Origin: Arenicola marina | Lineage: Eukaryota > Annelida > Polychaeta > Arenicolidae | Assembly: GCA_964019135.1 (NCBI GenBank) | Contig: OZ025257.1 | Coordinates: 14,225,971-14,289,970 of the forward strand | Reading direction: 5' to 3' | DNA length: 64,000 nucleotides | Shown: positions 12,571 to 24,149 of the stretch, piece after piece | Layout of the letters: every line of letters starts with the position of its first letter | Position numbering within the stretch: position 1 is the stretch's first letter | Position numbers and translations under genes: made by a program | The notes under the pieces: generated by a model | The model's database searches: none | Told to the model about the DNA's origin: nothing | Seen by the model: only the letters and a program-made list of their open reading frames with translations

Positions 12571-14488
12571 ATAGACTAGGAAAATCAAACTTTGGTCTAA
12601 CCATTAATTAAATTAATCATGTCCTAGACATGTACGTGAGACCACATCTACACAGAACAGGACAGCAATTTCACTGATTTATGTCGTGTTACTGTTTAAT
12701 ATGCAAGCGTACATGCCGGTTCAATTGCCTCGATATGTCTTGTTAATTAAATCTACCGCGCAGATTCGCAAGACTAAATATGGCGGCTATCGCTGCGGCG
12801 GTAAGACGCTGGGTCGGTTCAACCGGAAGCGACCCCCGCCCCGCATCATTCTGTCCGACATGTGCGTGCGTCAGGCTCGAGTTCAACACCGGATGTTGTG
12901 GTTTATCAGTCCCCGGCCAAGTCGGGAGGCGCGTGTTCACTGGATTCAGGGCATCTTACAAGTTTGTCTATGGTAATTATTAGTATTTTTTTTCATTGGT
13001 TTTTTTAATTCTATTTCTTCATTGGTTTTTTTAATTCCATTTTTTCATTCATTTTTTTATTCTTTTTTTTATTCATTTATTTGTTCATTTTTTGTATTCA
13101 TTATTTTTAGTATGTTTTTTTTGCGCATGTTAATTAAACATTTGATTATGGTTATTTATGGGTTAAATTTCCTAGTTAATTTATCTTGTGTGGAACCGTA
13201 GCTTCATTAAGGGCACATTTTCACCTTATCCTTCATAATACAGATGCTCCTTTGATCAACACGTTATGTCGATGTCGTTAATTCCGGGAATATAAACCTT
13301 GTCTAAGAGTGTCTTTCTTTTTATCAACTTTTTTTTTAAACAGGTATATACGGATTGCGCATACACATATCCACGGCCATCTCAAAAACCTATCCTCTTT
13401 GGCAAGTTAGTAGAGGAGAAGAACTATATTGACAGATTCAATCAATTACTTTAACCTTTCGTAATATGGGAATTATGTAATCTTACATAATTTCCTTAAT
13501 AAGTTGGCTTCCCGGCTGGGTCTCTACATTTCCTGTCATTGTGTGTTCATGACAGGCGTCGAGATTTGCTAAAAGGTACTCGATCAAGACCTCCGAATAA
13601 AATGATCCGCCAATTTCAACTCGAACTCACACTATATATATATGCACACGGTTTGCGCCGTGCGAGAAACTTGTAATGCCCCGCATCGGAGTAAAACATA
13701 TGGACGTAACTTGAACCGTTCACTGCCGAAAAAAAAGGGAGGGGGGGGGGGGGCTCGGGGGAGAATTATGACGTGTGCCGCAGCTAGCACGCGCCTTGGC
13801 GTATTGACTGAAAGGAAGGCGTCACATGGTATCCCGAGAACACATGTTCGGCCTGCCATTAATACAAACATTGCCACGTGGTTCCTGCATGTAAAACATG
13901 GTCGACATTGCTTTTCACAGCTCTCTAGCTTCTCTGGCTTTCGTTGTAACTGTGTGCCGCTTTCACAGGGTTCTTTGCTTATACGATTGTGTATGCAACG
14001 TCGTATTAGAAAATAGAGAGAATTGAGTGCAGCTGATGGTTTTATCAATATACATAAATCTGTATATGTCTATATGAATGAAAGAAACGACCACGGGCAA
14101 GGGTAGCTCCAGGATTGCGTATTTTGGGAACAGAGCACGCCGATGCTTAAACCGACGATCTATCGGGGTCTGAAAGGTGTAAATATATGGCGATACGCGA
14201 CACAGGCATATTGGACAAATCGACATTCGACATTAACCCCCAAATTCCGACACATTCCCGATTTCGAAAAAAATTATACTGAACTTAACCAAAAAGCGAC
14301 ACGAAACGTGGTGAAAAATCGACCTTCGACGCTGAGAATTTAAAACTATTGACACTGGACACTGGAACACCCCCTTCCAGATTCCTAACTATATGGAGTA
14401 TGGTGCCTTATATAAACCGTTAAATAATACAATCCCCTATAAAATAATGTCTAAACGTGTGTTTTATTGCATATATACTTTTTGGCAG
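12571..14488. other. Intergenic or 5' region of the LDLa gene
   Basis: It contains a CpG-rich patch with an ATG (12780), T-rich low-complexity DNA (12975-13130) and a G run (13741-13753). Near 14220-14360 there are short repeats of the cgaca(c/t)tcgaca type also seen at 41920-42060. No certain exon is seen. Confidence 0.4.
12780..12972 (+). CDS. Candidate first exon (tentative)
   Basis: AAATATGGCGGCT gives a start codon in a good context and also fits the YY1 site found at many animal promoters. Sixty-four codons follow (MAAIAAAVRRWVG..., with a run of cysteines) to a GTAATT donor at 12973. The end phase (1) differs from the start phase of 14489 (0) but would fit 15032. There is no clear signal peptide, so a link to the LDLa membrane protein is doubtful. 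Confidence 0.22.
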
Positions 14489-16210
14489 CTGTGTAACGGC
14501 GAGTGCTTCTCCAACCAACTAGACTGCCGTAAGCATACAAAAGTGTCTAATACTAGGCAGTTATACCCACAATATTCAAGGCACCTGTTGTAGCCCATAA
14601 TAGTGCTTTTGGTGGGCGCCGACATTTAATTCTTCCTGGTCTGGTATCAACCAATCAGAAACAAGAACACTACGCGGGTCACTACATCACGAGAACATGT
14701 AGCGTTCATGGCCGAACATGTATCTGTAACATGGAGAGATTTCTACGTTAATACTGTGGAACGTGCATCGATCTCTGGCTTTGCAAGCGAACTCAAAATA
14801 CAAAGAAAGCTTGTTGACTTCTCCCCCGCATCGTAGCCTACTATGCCTATCGCCTGGCTATAAATCCAACCATCACGATATGTGTGAATAATTGTTTAAC
14901 AGGGTACTCACTACCAATTACAGCGACGATAAATATTTTGTACGTACGTATGCTGTCAATGTACAGTTATGAATGCGATATTATCTCTTGCTATTTATCA
15001 CTCGATTGCATGCTATATGGTTTCGTTTCAGTCTGTGCCAAGTATGGCCAGTATAAATACCTCAACGAGATATGTGTCCAGCGAGAAGTGGCTTGCAATG
15101 GGGAGAACGACTGTGGGGATAACGAGGATTACTGCAAAGGTGCGTGGGATGAAGGCTACTTTTGGATCAGTTTATTGTCGTAAACTTTACGCTTTATATG
15201 TCTGCTATACGGAATATAGTATGAAGTGTGCCCCACAGTGGTCCACTTTGTTTGATTAATGAGTTCTGGCAGTAACTTAAGCTAATCCAAGCAAGCCTTT
15301 ATAGCAGCCTCTAATTATGTATGCTGATGATATTTTGACTTTCTAGATATATATCCTAAAATTTACCGAGAAAATTAGCTGTACGGGTATCTATGCTCTC
15401 GCCAGCATCGTAAATTCAATGTATGCTAGTGGCTGATATGCTTGCCCTTATAGATATATTTCCTAAGCTTTACCGAGAAAAGGACCTGGGCATCTACGCC
15501 CTCGTCTACATCGTGATTTCTATCAGTGCCTTGGTCGGGATCGTCATATTCCTGGTATTCCTTCTGTACTCTCTGGATAGCAGGACTCGCCGACTATGCA
15601 TTGGTAAGTCGGACAGATCTAGGATTGAGGGCTACAGTGGGTCGAGGGGTACGCAAACAGTAATGACCGATGGAGAGATGGAATCTCAAAATTTAAAGAT
15701 AATATTTTTGATCGATCCATCAGCGAATAGATTAACCGAATATTGCAATTGACAACTTCGATTATGTATACAAAAGCACCGATGTTCACTGGCATCTTTA
15801 ATGTTCAGCACAACCGAGGCTGAAATTTTCATGCCCTCTGCTATATTGAACCACAGCTTGTATAAGTTATGTTTTGGGTGTGTAACAACGGTAAGTTACG
15901 TTGCGCATTGTCCTTCGCTATCATACACGCCACTTCAAGCTTGGTCCAAGAGAAGCGTCTCGCCGCCGACATGGCAACGGAAGAGGGGAATTCAGATTCG
16001 GATGCCATGGATAGCAACGGCGACAGCGACCTTATAGAAAATGGTGACGACACAACCTTCAACCACTCCAGCATCAACAGCACAATCGATGGGGCCAGAT
16101 GTGACCATGACGACGACAGTGTCGACAAATCTTCATTGGCACCATTGTTAAAAGACCGTGTTACATCAGCCTATGATGGATACTCAAGGAGAACACATAA
16201 TGCGAGATAA
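14489..16210 (+). CDS. Single-pass membrane protein with LDL-receptor class A module (5' incomplete)
   Basis: Exons: 14489-14528 (tentative), 15032-15139, 15454-15603 and 15951-16210 (TAA). The last three join in phase. Exon 15032-15139 is a 36-codon phase-1/phase-1 module ending ICVQREVACNGENDCGDNEDYC, the calcium-binding half of an LDLa repeat. The next exon gives a short stalk (IFPKLYREKD), then a membrane helix (IYALVYIVISISALVGIVIF onward) and a basic stop-transfer stretch (SRTRRLC). The last exon is an acidic, serine-rich cytoplasmic tail. The layout is a type I receptor-like protein; the ligand is unknown. The short exon at 14489 encodes LCNGECFSNQLDC and has good splice sites, but does not complete a standard LDLa. 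Earlier exons and the signal peptide are not found. The tail may extend past the TAA (see findings). Confidence 0.7.
15344..15415 (+). pseudogene. Decayed duplicate of the transmembrane exon start
   Basis: About 70 bases including the acceptor (tttctag|atatatatcc) match the beginning of the true exon at 15454, 110 bases downstream. In the matching frame it reads IYPKIYREN then a TAG stop, so it cannot replace the real exon. Confidence 0.6.
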
Positions 16211-16414
16211 AATGGGCATACAAATAGGCCTGCGACGTCATCGGGGAATCAGGTCAAGATACGTGACCTTGAATATGATGATTATGATGATGATGATGAT
16301 GATGATGATTATGCAGAGGTGGCGACTACTGATAGCGATGTTGTGGACAACGGTTTCTGTGAATCTTTCTCAGCATCAGATCAACGCCTAAGTGTTTATG
16401 ATAACCTCGAATGA
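16211..16414 (+). CDS. In-frame extension of the LDLa protein tail after the TAA
   Basis: Directly after TAA at 16208-16210 the same frame stays open for 67 codons to TGA at 16412. It encodes NGHTNRPATSSGNQ, then IRDLEYDDYDDDD with a run of eight Asp, YAEVATTDSDVV and LSVYDNLE. The acidic composition continues that of the tail. It may be translated by readthrough, by an intron ending at aatcag (16252), or in alleles without the stop. Confidence 0.4.
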   Translation, partial: NGHTNRPATSSGNQVKIRDLEYDDYDDDDDDDDYAEVATTDSDVVDNGFCESFSASDQRLSVYDNLE

Positions 16415-16499
16415 CCTAGCTTCGCAGATCAATTTTCTATTGTTAGCTGCTTTAAGTAAAGGCTCAGCCAGAAGTGTCATATCGCTGTTGTCGAAGAGT

Positions 16500-16505
16500 A
16501 ATAAA
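16500..16505 (+). promoter_or_regulatory. Candidate poly(A) signal of the LDLa gene
   Basis: AATAAA lies 86 bases after the TGA of the extended frame and 290 bases after the first stop. Confidence 0.4.
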
Positions 16506-17685
16506 ATACCCAATAAGATAATCATACAGCTAGGTGGACTCAAGATACCAACGTAGGTCTTAGCAATACATGTTGAAGTATAAGGAATTATTGGTTTCGG
16601 TGTTTTCGTTGCTGGATGTTTAAATGGATAAAATGGAACTTCTACCCTACCTCTGCTATCTACTATCCATAGCTAAGCTATATACGGTTATATTAATACA
16701 ATTAAAGTCGTTAAAGGAAGCCGCCAGCCTGGCCTCTAACGCTGCTTTACCGTTTCATATAATACCCAAGTGTCTATCCTCCAAATTACAGAATGTTCCG
16801 TCTTGTCTATAGCTCACAATAACATTTACACGTGACCGCCAGCCCCGATTTCGCCGCTTAACCAGGCGGCAGCTCTGTTTGGAGGTGTCCGCGATTGACC
16901 AATCGGGAGGTCATACTCTAAGTATATGCAAACCGGAAATGACGCCTACTGTGTGAGAAAAACAATGGCGCGTGATTATCGCTAACTTAAATAGTTGCGA
17001 TTCTAACTATCATGTTTGCAAGAGATATATCGATATATTTGGATGCTATATTTCCATGAAACACTAAGATCATGGTCTAGTACGCGGCTTGAAACTACCG
17101 CCATTCATCCGTAAATCGCGGCCCTGATCTCTCATTTCACGCATTTGCCCTGTTCTCCACTGTGGAGACTTCCCTCTGCGAGATAACTTCCAGTTATAAC
17201 TGTCACTTGCTCCGGCAAAATGGCGCGCTGCTCGACATTGATGGGGGCGGGTTGCCTTAATTTTTTTCTTCTTACCAGTCGGCCGAAACGAAGCGTTAAC
17301 ACTCGCCAATTTAATTTTAAGATGTAACTTTCGGTGCAGATTGCGATAACACTAGGTTGGACACCCGCTTTAAAAGGGTGCTTATTGACTGCTCCGCTGT
17401 GAAACCGCTGTAACGGCCAAGCGAAAATCATCATGGTAGATTATTTCATGGCCATGCAACTGCATAATAATTACATGCGTTTAATTGGTTTACCCTGATA
17501 CTCGGAGGAACACAACACACCGACACGATATTAAGATCTTCAGCTGTTAAGCTGGCTTAGCTGGCATGCAATCGCACTCGAAAACATACCATAGGGACTC
17601 CTAACGTAGTTAGATGACTACGTCCGTCTTGTACATGATGAAAAGAAATATGTAATTAAACGCAAACACAATCGGTAAGCTGTTT
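16506..17685. other. Intergenic, nothing recognised
   Basis: Short open frames on both strands have no recognisable motif. A GC-richer patch at 16840-17300 shows no exon structure. Confidence 0.4.
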
Positions 17686-18052
17686 GCGCTCCAGGTTTGA
17701 CATAATGCCAGATCTGGCGTAATGCATAAAAACAAAATTCGCAGTTCATATTAATTGAGTGAGTCACATGATGCAACTTCATTAGAACTAAGAGTTATAG
17801 TTAATAGTAGTATTTGATAACAGGAATCGATCTGACCATATATGGTTCATGCTAACAGTCTACTTCGTCTTTTGAGGCATTTTCACACCCAACTAGTCGT
17901 ACAATAATAGGGTATTTAATGTGAGTTAACGTGGTAAGCGATACGAGGTCATAAATATATGAGGTGATCACGTGCTGGAACGGAACTGTTCACTTTGCTC
18001 TTGGCTATAAGCTTATTACGACAGATCTGGCCTAACTCCAAACCTGGAGCGC
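17686..18052. mobile_element. MITE-like element with ~31-bp inverted ends
   Basis: The left end gcgctccaggtttg...gccagatctg (17686-17716) and the right end (18022-18052) are inverted copies with a few mismatches in the middle. The 367-base interior is AT-rich and non-coding. No clear target-site duplication is seen. Confidence 0.65.
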
Positions 18053-20093
18053 CCAGACGTCACAAGTAACGATTCCGCCCCCATATCGATTGGTTTACAT
18101 ATATAAAAGTGTGGTTGCTGTTATTGGCTGCTGTCGTTTACTCGTCCAGCTATGAATTAAATAACTATCGTAGCCACTATATATTGGCATTTTACTTCTG
18201 AAACATAAATGTATCTATTTAAATCTATTTTATCTATTTATATAAAATTAACGATAAATAGTTTATCTAATCATACTGCACTGATTGAGTATTATTAATT
18301 ACTATGCACCATCGGTTCAGCATGAACTAGGATGCATTATTCGCGAGCCTATGGTGCTACGAGGAATTGAGAGGGCGGTCAAGGTGTGGGGGTACATGAA
18401 AAGTGCGTCCTCATCACATGTCGAACGATGCGCATGAAGTTCGTGTGTGTGGCGGGGGAGAGGGGGGGGGGCTGATACGGGGGGTACGGGCATCTTCAAA
18501 TGGCTATTAAATCGCTATTGACAATATTTAAATTTTGATAATGTAATACCCATAGCCACGAATACTATATCATCCAAATAATTTCACACGCATTTAATTA
18601 TTGCATACTATTATATATATATATATAAGAATCAGTTCAAGTTTTTAATTGCAATAAAAATTAAACACCATTTGAAGAAAAAAACTGCTCGTCATTTAGG
18701 TAGCACCTATCAACATTATTTATGAATTAAATATCACAATACGTTTGTAAGACAGATGTTTCTCGGGGGCTGGATGACCATCGATCGTCCCTCGAAAACC
18801 TGCACTTTCTCATGCCTATGCTACCTTTAATCAATAAATTGTGACTCGGGCTGAGATTGAGTCGCTAAATCAGTTTGCAATATTCTGATAACTTATTTGA
18901 TATTTCTACTTCTCTATTTTATCGTCGTGTATTACTGTTGACAGGTATGTCTAAGCACTGATGTTCGTTATTAAGGGACTGTTTAGGCTCTTTTACCGTT
19001 CCTTAGACGCAGGCAGGCTGCGGCTTGCATTAACAATGATAATTCGCTGTCAGTGACCGGTGGGCGATATTTAAGAATATCTCCATAAGCCTCTGTGCTA
19101 TTATAGTTAATACATATAGGTGCCACCTAAATTGCGAGCGAAGTTAGATCATCAGATGTAAGAAAATATTTTTAATATTACATAATATATATATCAGGAA
19201 GGAATGCATTTATGCCTATGCTATGGTATATGTTACTATATGTTTAAAGTTACTACAAAACAACATATACTCATTGGATATGCGGGGTTAAACAAATTTG
19301 ACGGTAGAGTGTATTTATTAAAAGCAGCTATCTTTAGTTAGGCTGAAAAATGTGGTGCCCCCCACTGTGTGTATTCAGTTATTTTAAGATTAATCTGAAT
19401 ATATGGTTTGTAACTGACAGGTTAAAGTGGCCCACCGATTCCCTTTTTGCATTAGCTAAAATAGTAACTTTAACAACAGGTAATACCTTTCATTACATAG
19501 TCAAGCAAATCATATAATATGTAATTCATAAAGATAACAGATTTTATGCAGTGAAGTAGTTTCAAAAAAGGAAAAGGAAACTTACCTCAGTTGTTGTAAG
19601 CAAATTCTTTCGTAGGCTACATTTCTTTCTTATATGTTATCCAATAGTTGATCATGACAAATTAGGAGTGGTATCCTTTTTTAAGCTGTATATATTATAA
19701 ATATATCAGTTTCTTCAGCAGGAAATAATGTTTAAAGCATATGTAGTAATAGATGCACCCCCTGCCTTATTAGGGGAAAAACTACTTTCATATTTTAGTT
19801 GTCACAAATATTTGAGTGACGGTCTAATAACCAAAATCCTGTATTCGTCCCCGGCGTCTCTATTAGAGAAGCAACACATCATTTGGTATAGGTCCTTTTT
19901 AAACGCATCACTGTCAAACCACTAGTTGTTCAATCAAAACCCTGAAAATTAGTGAATTGCATGCCCAGTGCACCACAGCCAACTTTTCATGTATTTAAGG
20001 AATCAAGGGGTCACTCTTCTGCAATAACGGGTTGGTAATGTTGAAAAGATTCTTGAGTTCTTAAGTACTGGAAAGTTTGCTTGGTGATCTCAG
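18053..20093. other. AT-rich intergenic stretch
   Basis: No gene is recognised. It contains a G run at 18462-18471 and an AT dinucleotide tract near 18612. The portion just below 20094 should include the 3' end of the Helitron; its hairpin and CTRR end could not be placed with confidence. Confidence 0.4.
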
Positions 20094-21513
20094 TCAATGT
20101 TTTATCCTGCATATTTCCTTTGATCTCAACGTTGTAGTGGCTGTATTCACTACATGACTGATTCTCTCGACTTCAGGATTCCAAGCGAAGTCTGGTTCCA
20201 CTATATGGTTTCCGGCAGTTTGGCTCTTGACAAGGCCAAAAATAGAGCACCTGGATTCCTGGACTCAAAACTCTTACTGCCAGGGTTTATTACGATGTAC
20301 CGATTGCATTCTTTGTCGCCAATAGTCATGCCCTGACATCGATGAATGGTAGTTCCCCATCCGAGACGAAGTGGAATTAGTTTCTTTTGCAGGAATAACA
20401 CATGCGTCAATGTGTCTTTCGACTGGTATAAGTGGTACAAGGTTTGGAAGTTGTTTGCAGAAAGGAGGACCTGTATATTTGGAGAATTCTACCATAACCG
20501 CATCCGGGAGAGTTCCAACTGGATTGCGACCATTAAGAAAGATAATATTTGTAACAGTGCCCATTGAGCCATTAAAAAGGCCAAACTCAACGTTGATGTT
20601 GACAGCATAACTTTTGCCCCTTTGCAGAGGTAAAGCTCACTTAACAAACCACCTGCCTTATCACTTGTACCGTTTTTGTGTGTCCCTGTAGACATAGCCT
20701 TGATTCTTGCTACTGGAAAGTTCTTATTGGCCTCTAGAAGTTGGGACATATTATGGCTGGACTCTTCTGCATGGTTTGGGAAAACAAAAAGAGCGTCCGC
20801 CTTCATTTTAGCCATGACATCTATACCACAGTTTTGCTTCAAAGAGCTCCATTAGAATGGTTGCAACCATCTAGCTTGTTCTGCAGTCGTTCGATATTCT
20901 CTAAGGGCCAAAAGAGTGTCCCGCAAGTGAATTTGAATCTGATTTGGGCGAATAATGGTGTTTAACGTTACTGCCTTATTGAATTGTTTCCATACTAAGG
21001 TTCCATGCAATGCTGCTGGGTGGGTACTTTTGCAAGAATAAACTGGTTGATCACATACAGGGGTAAGCTGAACATCGTCACCTAAAAAGACTGACTGGTA
21101 TACCACCCCAAGATGAAGTAGAGCCCTGCGCAGCCCCATGGGAACGCATGTACTCCATCCATCCCAGTCGACTATACCAGCAAGGTTTTTCTGCAATGCT
21201 ATCCCGGTAGCACCATTTCCCTTGTCGCATTAAAACCAGTTGGTATCTTGAGAAAGCTATGCAGGGTGACCCCGGATATAAGATTTGCGCTACTTCCCTT
21301 GGGACATACAACTTAAACGGCGTTATTTTTTTGAAAAAGAAGTCTGATGGCCCGCACCATACATTTGATTAAATACGATGTGCCGCTGCCCGCCGTACCT
21401 GCCACGATTAGTCTTAAATGTGAGTGAAACTCTTTCGGGTCGTTCTTATATTCAAGTCGCGCCTTCATTACTAAATTAAAAGCAAATCTTTGTTCCAGAT
21501 TCATTGCCTCCAT
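20094..21513 (-). pseudogene. PIF1-like helicase part of the Helitron
   Basis: The P-loop region reads GTAGSGTSYLIK: the invariant lysine of GxGK[ST] is Thr, so ATP binding is probably lost. Downstream come FLGDDVQLTPVCDQPVY (the GDxxQLxPV helicase motif), then LGWGTTIHRCQGMTIG and GALFLALSRAK, both late PIF1 motifs. After a +1 shift the frame continues DFAWNPEVERISHV to a TGA at 20094. At least four frame breaks separate these pieces. Confidence 0.85.
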
Positions 21514-21534
21514 GGATACATCGGGAATTCTTAA

Positions 21535-21954
21535 TTAATGATCTTCCGCTTCTTTGAATTCCTTGTTGAGGTCTTGAAGCCAGTGAATTCCGTAATCAGG
21601 AGGGTATTGGTGTGTAGAGGCACTCCAATCATAGTCAGCTCCACCGTCTTCGTAGTTCAGCTCATTACAACTCGAATCGTAGTCTGCGTTTGGCCGGCCG
21701 AGATCCATCCACTCCGGTTGATCGACATCACTTGTGTTATCTCTGTCCTTACAACGCTGTTCTTCCCTCTCCTCGTCGACATCCTCATTGTGTCTCCTTG
21801 CTCTTCCAACGTCAGCTTTTACAAAGTTTGGACACTGGTCAGTTTGTAAAAAGAGTTTCATAGTGTCAATCCACGTCACATCAGTCTTTGATATCGGCAA
21901 TTTTCCTCCACTTTGTCCAGTGTAACAGAACCATTGTTCGACAGTAAGCCTCAT
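21535..21954 (-). pseudogene. Helitron spacer between Rep and helicase
   Basis: About 139 codons are rich in Asp and Glu, with PEWMDLGRPNADYD, a phrase type found before the helicase in Helitron proteins. It contains no catalytic motif. Confidence 0.6.
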
Positions 21955-22189
21955 TTAACGACCATGTTGCTCTAGTATGATTTACAGATATAACGGGGAC
22001 CCGACCAGTTCGACAAATGTAGTTATACCACGAGGATTTATCATTTTCCTCTCGGGAAAGATATGTCGGGAAGAGTGTACTTTGTTAAAGTCTCCCCACT
22101 TTTTTCCAGTACCCGCGAACCTGTCATGCTCACGTATTGAAACTTATGGCTGCAACAAAGGTCTGCAGTTGCTCCGGTGGGTTAACTTC

Positions 22190-22982
22190 CTTTGCAGCCG
22201 TAGCCGCTTACATATTTGTCGGCTGCTAGAATTTCTTCGACCGATGGATTCTCGGGATCGCTCTTCGATAAAATTATTGAAATGTCGCCATTAGCTCTCT
22301 AACCCTGCGTGTGGTATTTTGAATGCTGTACCATAAACGGATGATCCCTCTCCATTTCTAGTCTGAGACATTTATTTCGATCTTTGATTATGGCTGGATT
22401 TTCTCTCACATCCTTGCCTGGAGTTAATGTGGTGCCAAATTCCCTTCGGCACCGTTTGACACTGTTCTTTGTACTCTTTGACCGTAGACAGTCTTCTGAG
22501 GATCGGTGGATATTAATTATGTTTGTTAAAAGAAGGTGACCTTCTAGCAGTGACTTCTGGTTTTCACTAACATCCATCCGCAGCTTCATGAGTGGATTTT
22601 GCTCTTCTGGTGGGGGAGCTGCCCTGCCTTCTGGTGGAGACCACAGATCTTTTCGTGGTTCGCTGTCTTCATTCTTTCCTCCTGGGTGAGACGCAGTCAT
22701 GTCGAAAACTGACTTGGCCCAGTCCGAGAGGGCTTGCGAAGTTTTTTCTTCGGATAATCCCATCTTCAATGCGTCATTCAGAAGATTATGTGGCTCCCTA
22801 TCCGACCGCCAACAGAGACCGTGCCAGTGGATCATTCCCCTAGATTTGGCAAATTCTTGACGATACCAATAGGTCTGGACGCCACACACGTGTCGCATTA
22901 CTTCTGCGAAGTAAGCCTGTGTGCGAAGATCGAAATAGTGACCAACTATATGCGTATTTTGTTGTAGCACAAAACAGATCAT
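22190..22982 (-). pseudogene. Helitron HUH Rep nuclease domain
   Basis: WYRQEFAKSRGMIHWHGLCW contains the HUH pair (HWH) expected after an RG motif. An in-frame TAG at 22299 interrupts HTQG*RANGD, probably from TGG. The same frame then gives ADKYVSGYGCKGS, the two-tyrosine motif of Helitron Rep. The metal-binding histidines and both tyrosines are therefore still present although the protein is broken. Confidence 0.85.
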
Positions 22983-23278
22983 TTCTATTAGTCGTATTCA
23001 GCTTAAGCCCCCTGGTAACTTCAATTTAAATCTGTAATAGCCTGCGAAGCGGTTTAAAAAGATATTCTGCGCAGCTGCCAGTGGTGAAAAAAGATGGAAA
23101 ACCATTACCCTTATTAACTTGATACTGGATGAGTGATCGGAGCCCCCTCGCCCGTTGCGCCCAGTACTATGAAAAGTACCTCGTAAGCTAGCTCCAAAGT
23201 AAAGAATATTGTTAACCGCGGACTGGTCACCGTTTCGTAATTGTTCCTTGAGATCTGAAACTGTTAAGTTCTGGTCAC

Positions 23279-23980
23279 CTAACCAGTAATTTGTCCATGA
23301 TTTGGACCAACAACAACGTTGACAACGTTTTTCACCTGTACTGCACCAGGGCTACTTTGATTTCGTGCGGGCCCTTGGTCATTCGAGTGACAAACAGTCG
23401 ACTTGTATTCAACTGTATTTATGTTTTGTAGTTCCCCGTTACATAGTAGCTGATTTAATCTATCCTCGCAGATTAATACTTCACAATATGCTGGATTGTT
23501 GGCCTTTAACCAAAGAAGGGCATCTTGAACATTTTTTCTACGTACATTGAAGTCTTTGCCAGTGTCACTTTTCCCTTGTCTGCGAACTCGGATTATATTA
23601 ATTTCTTCGGGTAACCTTGGAAAAATGCGGGCTGGTTCGTTTATATCTTGAGGAAAAGTTACCCAATGACCATTAGCTGCAATTCCTCCATGCTTGAGCA
23701 TATGCACATTTATTGCTGGAGATATACTAGAAATCAATTGCTGTTCTATCATTATGATATTTGCCAGTTCCGGTGGAACAGATCCAGGATCCATGCTATT
23801 TGCGGCCGAAAACAGTTTGACACTTTCTTTGTCCCTCAAGCAACGATAGCAACTAGTCTCTGCATGCATTTTCGTATCCAGGCGACGCTCGTTGCACTTT
23901 TCACACAGGTTGAATGAATAAGACATTTGAGTAAGTTTAAAGGCTCGAATGGAATCTAACGCCTTATAAAAATTGGTCAT
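23279..23980 (-). pseudogene. Helitron N-terminal conserved domain
   Basis: It begins with cysteine pairs (NLCEKCNERR, ETSCYRCLRD). It then has SMDPGSVPPELANIIMIEQQ, HMLKHGGIAANGHWVTFPQD and FPRLPEEINIIRVR, the pattern of the domain before Rep in animal Helitrons (often called DUF6570). The frame is intact for 233 codons. Confidence 0.8.
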
Positions 23981-24149
23981 AGTCAGATGGAGGAGGTGGC
24001 TCTGGAATGTTTTCTAAGTCCTTTACATTAAGGCGGTTCTTTTGTCTTTTTAGCCTGTTTTGATTTCGCTTTTTACGGAGCGTTCGTTCAGTCTTCGTTT
24101 CATTGCCTGTTCCACATTCGTACGAGACCCCAAGTTTCCTTGCCTGGAT

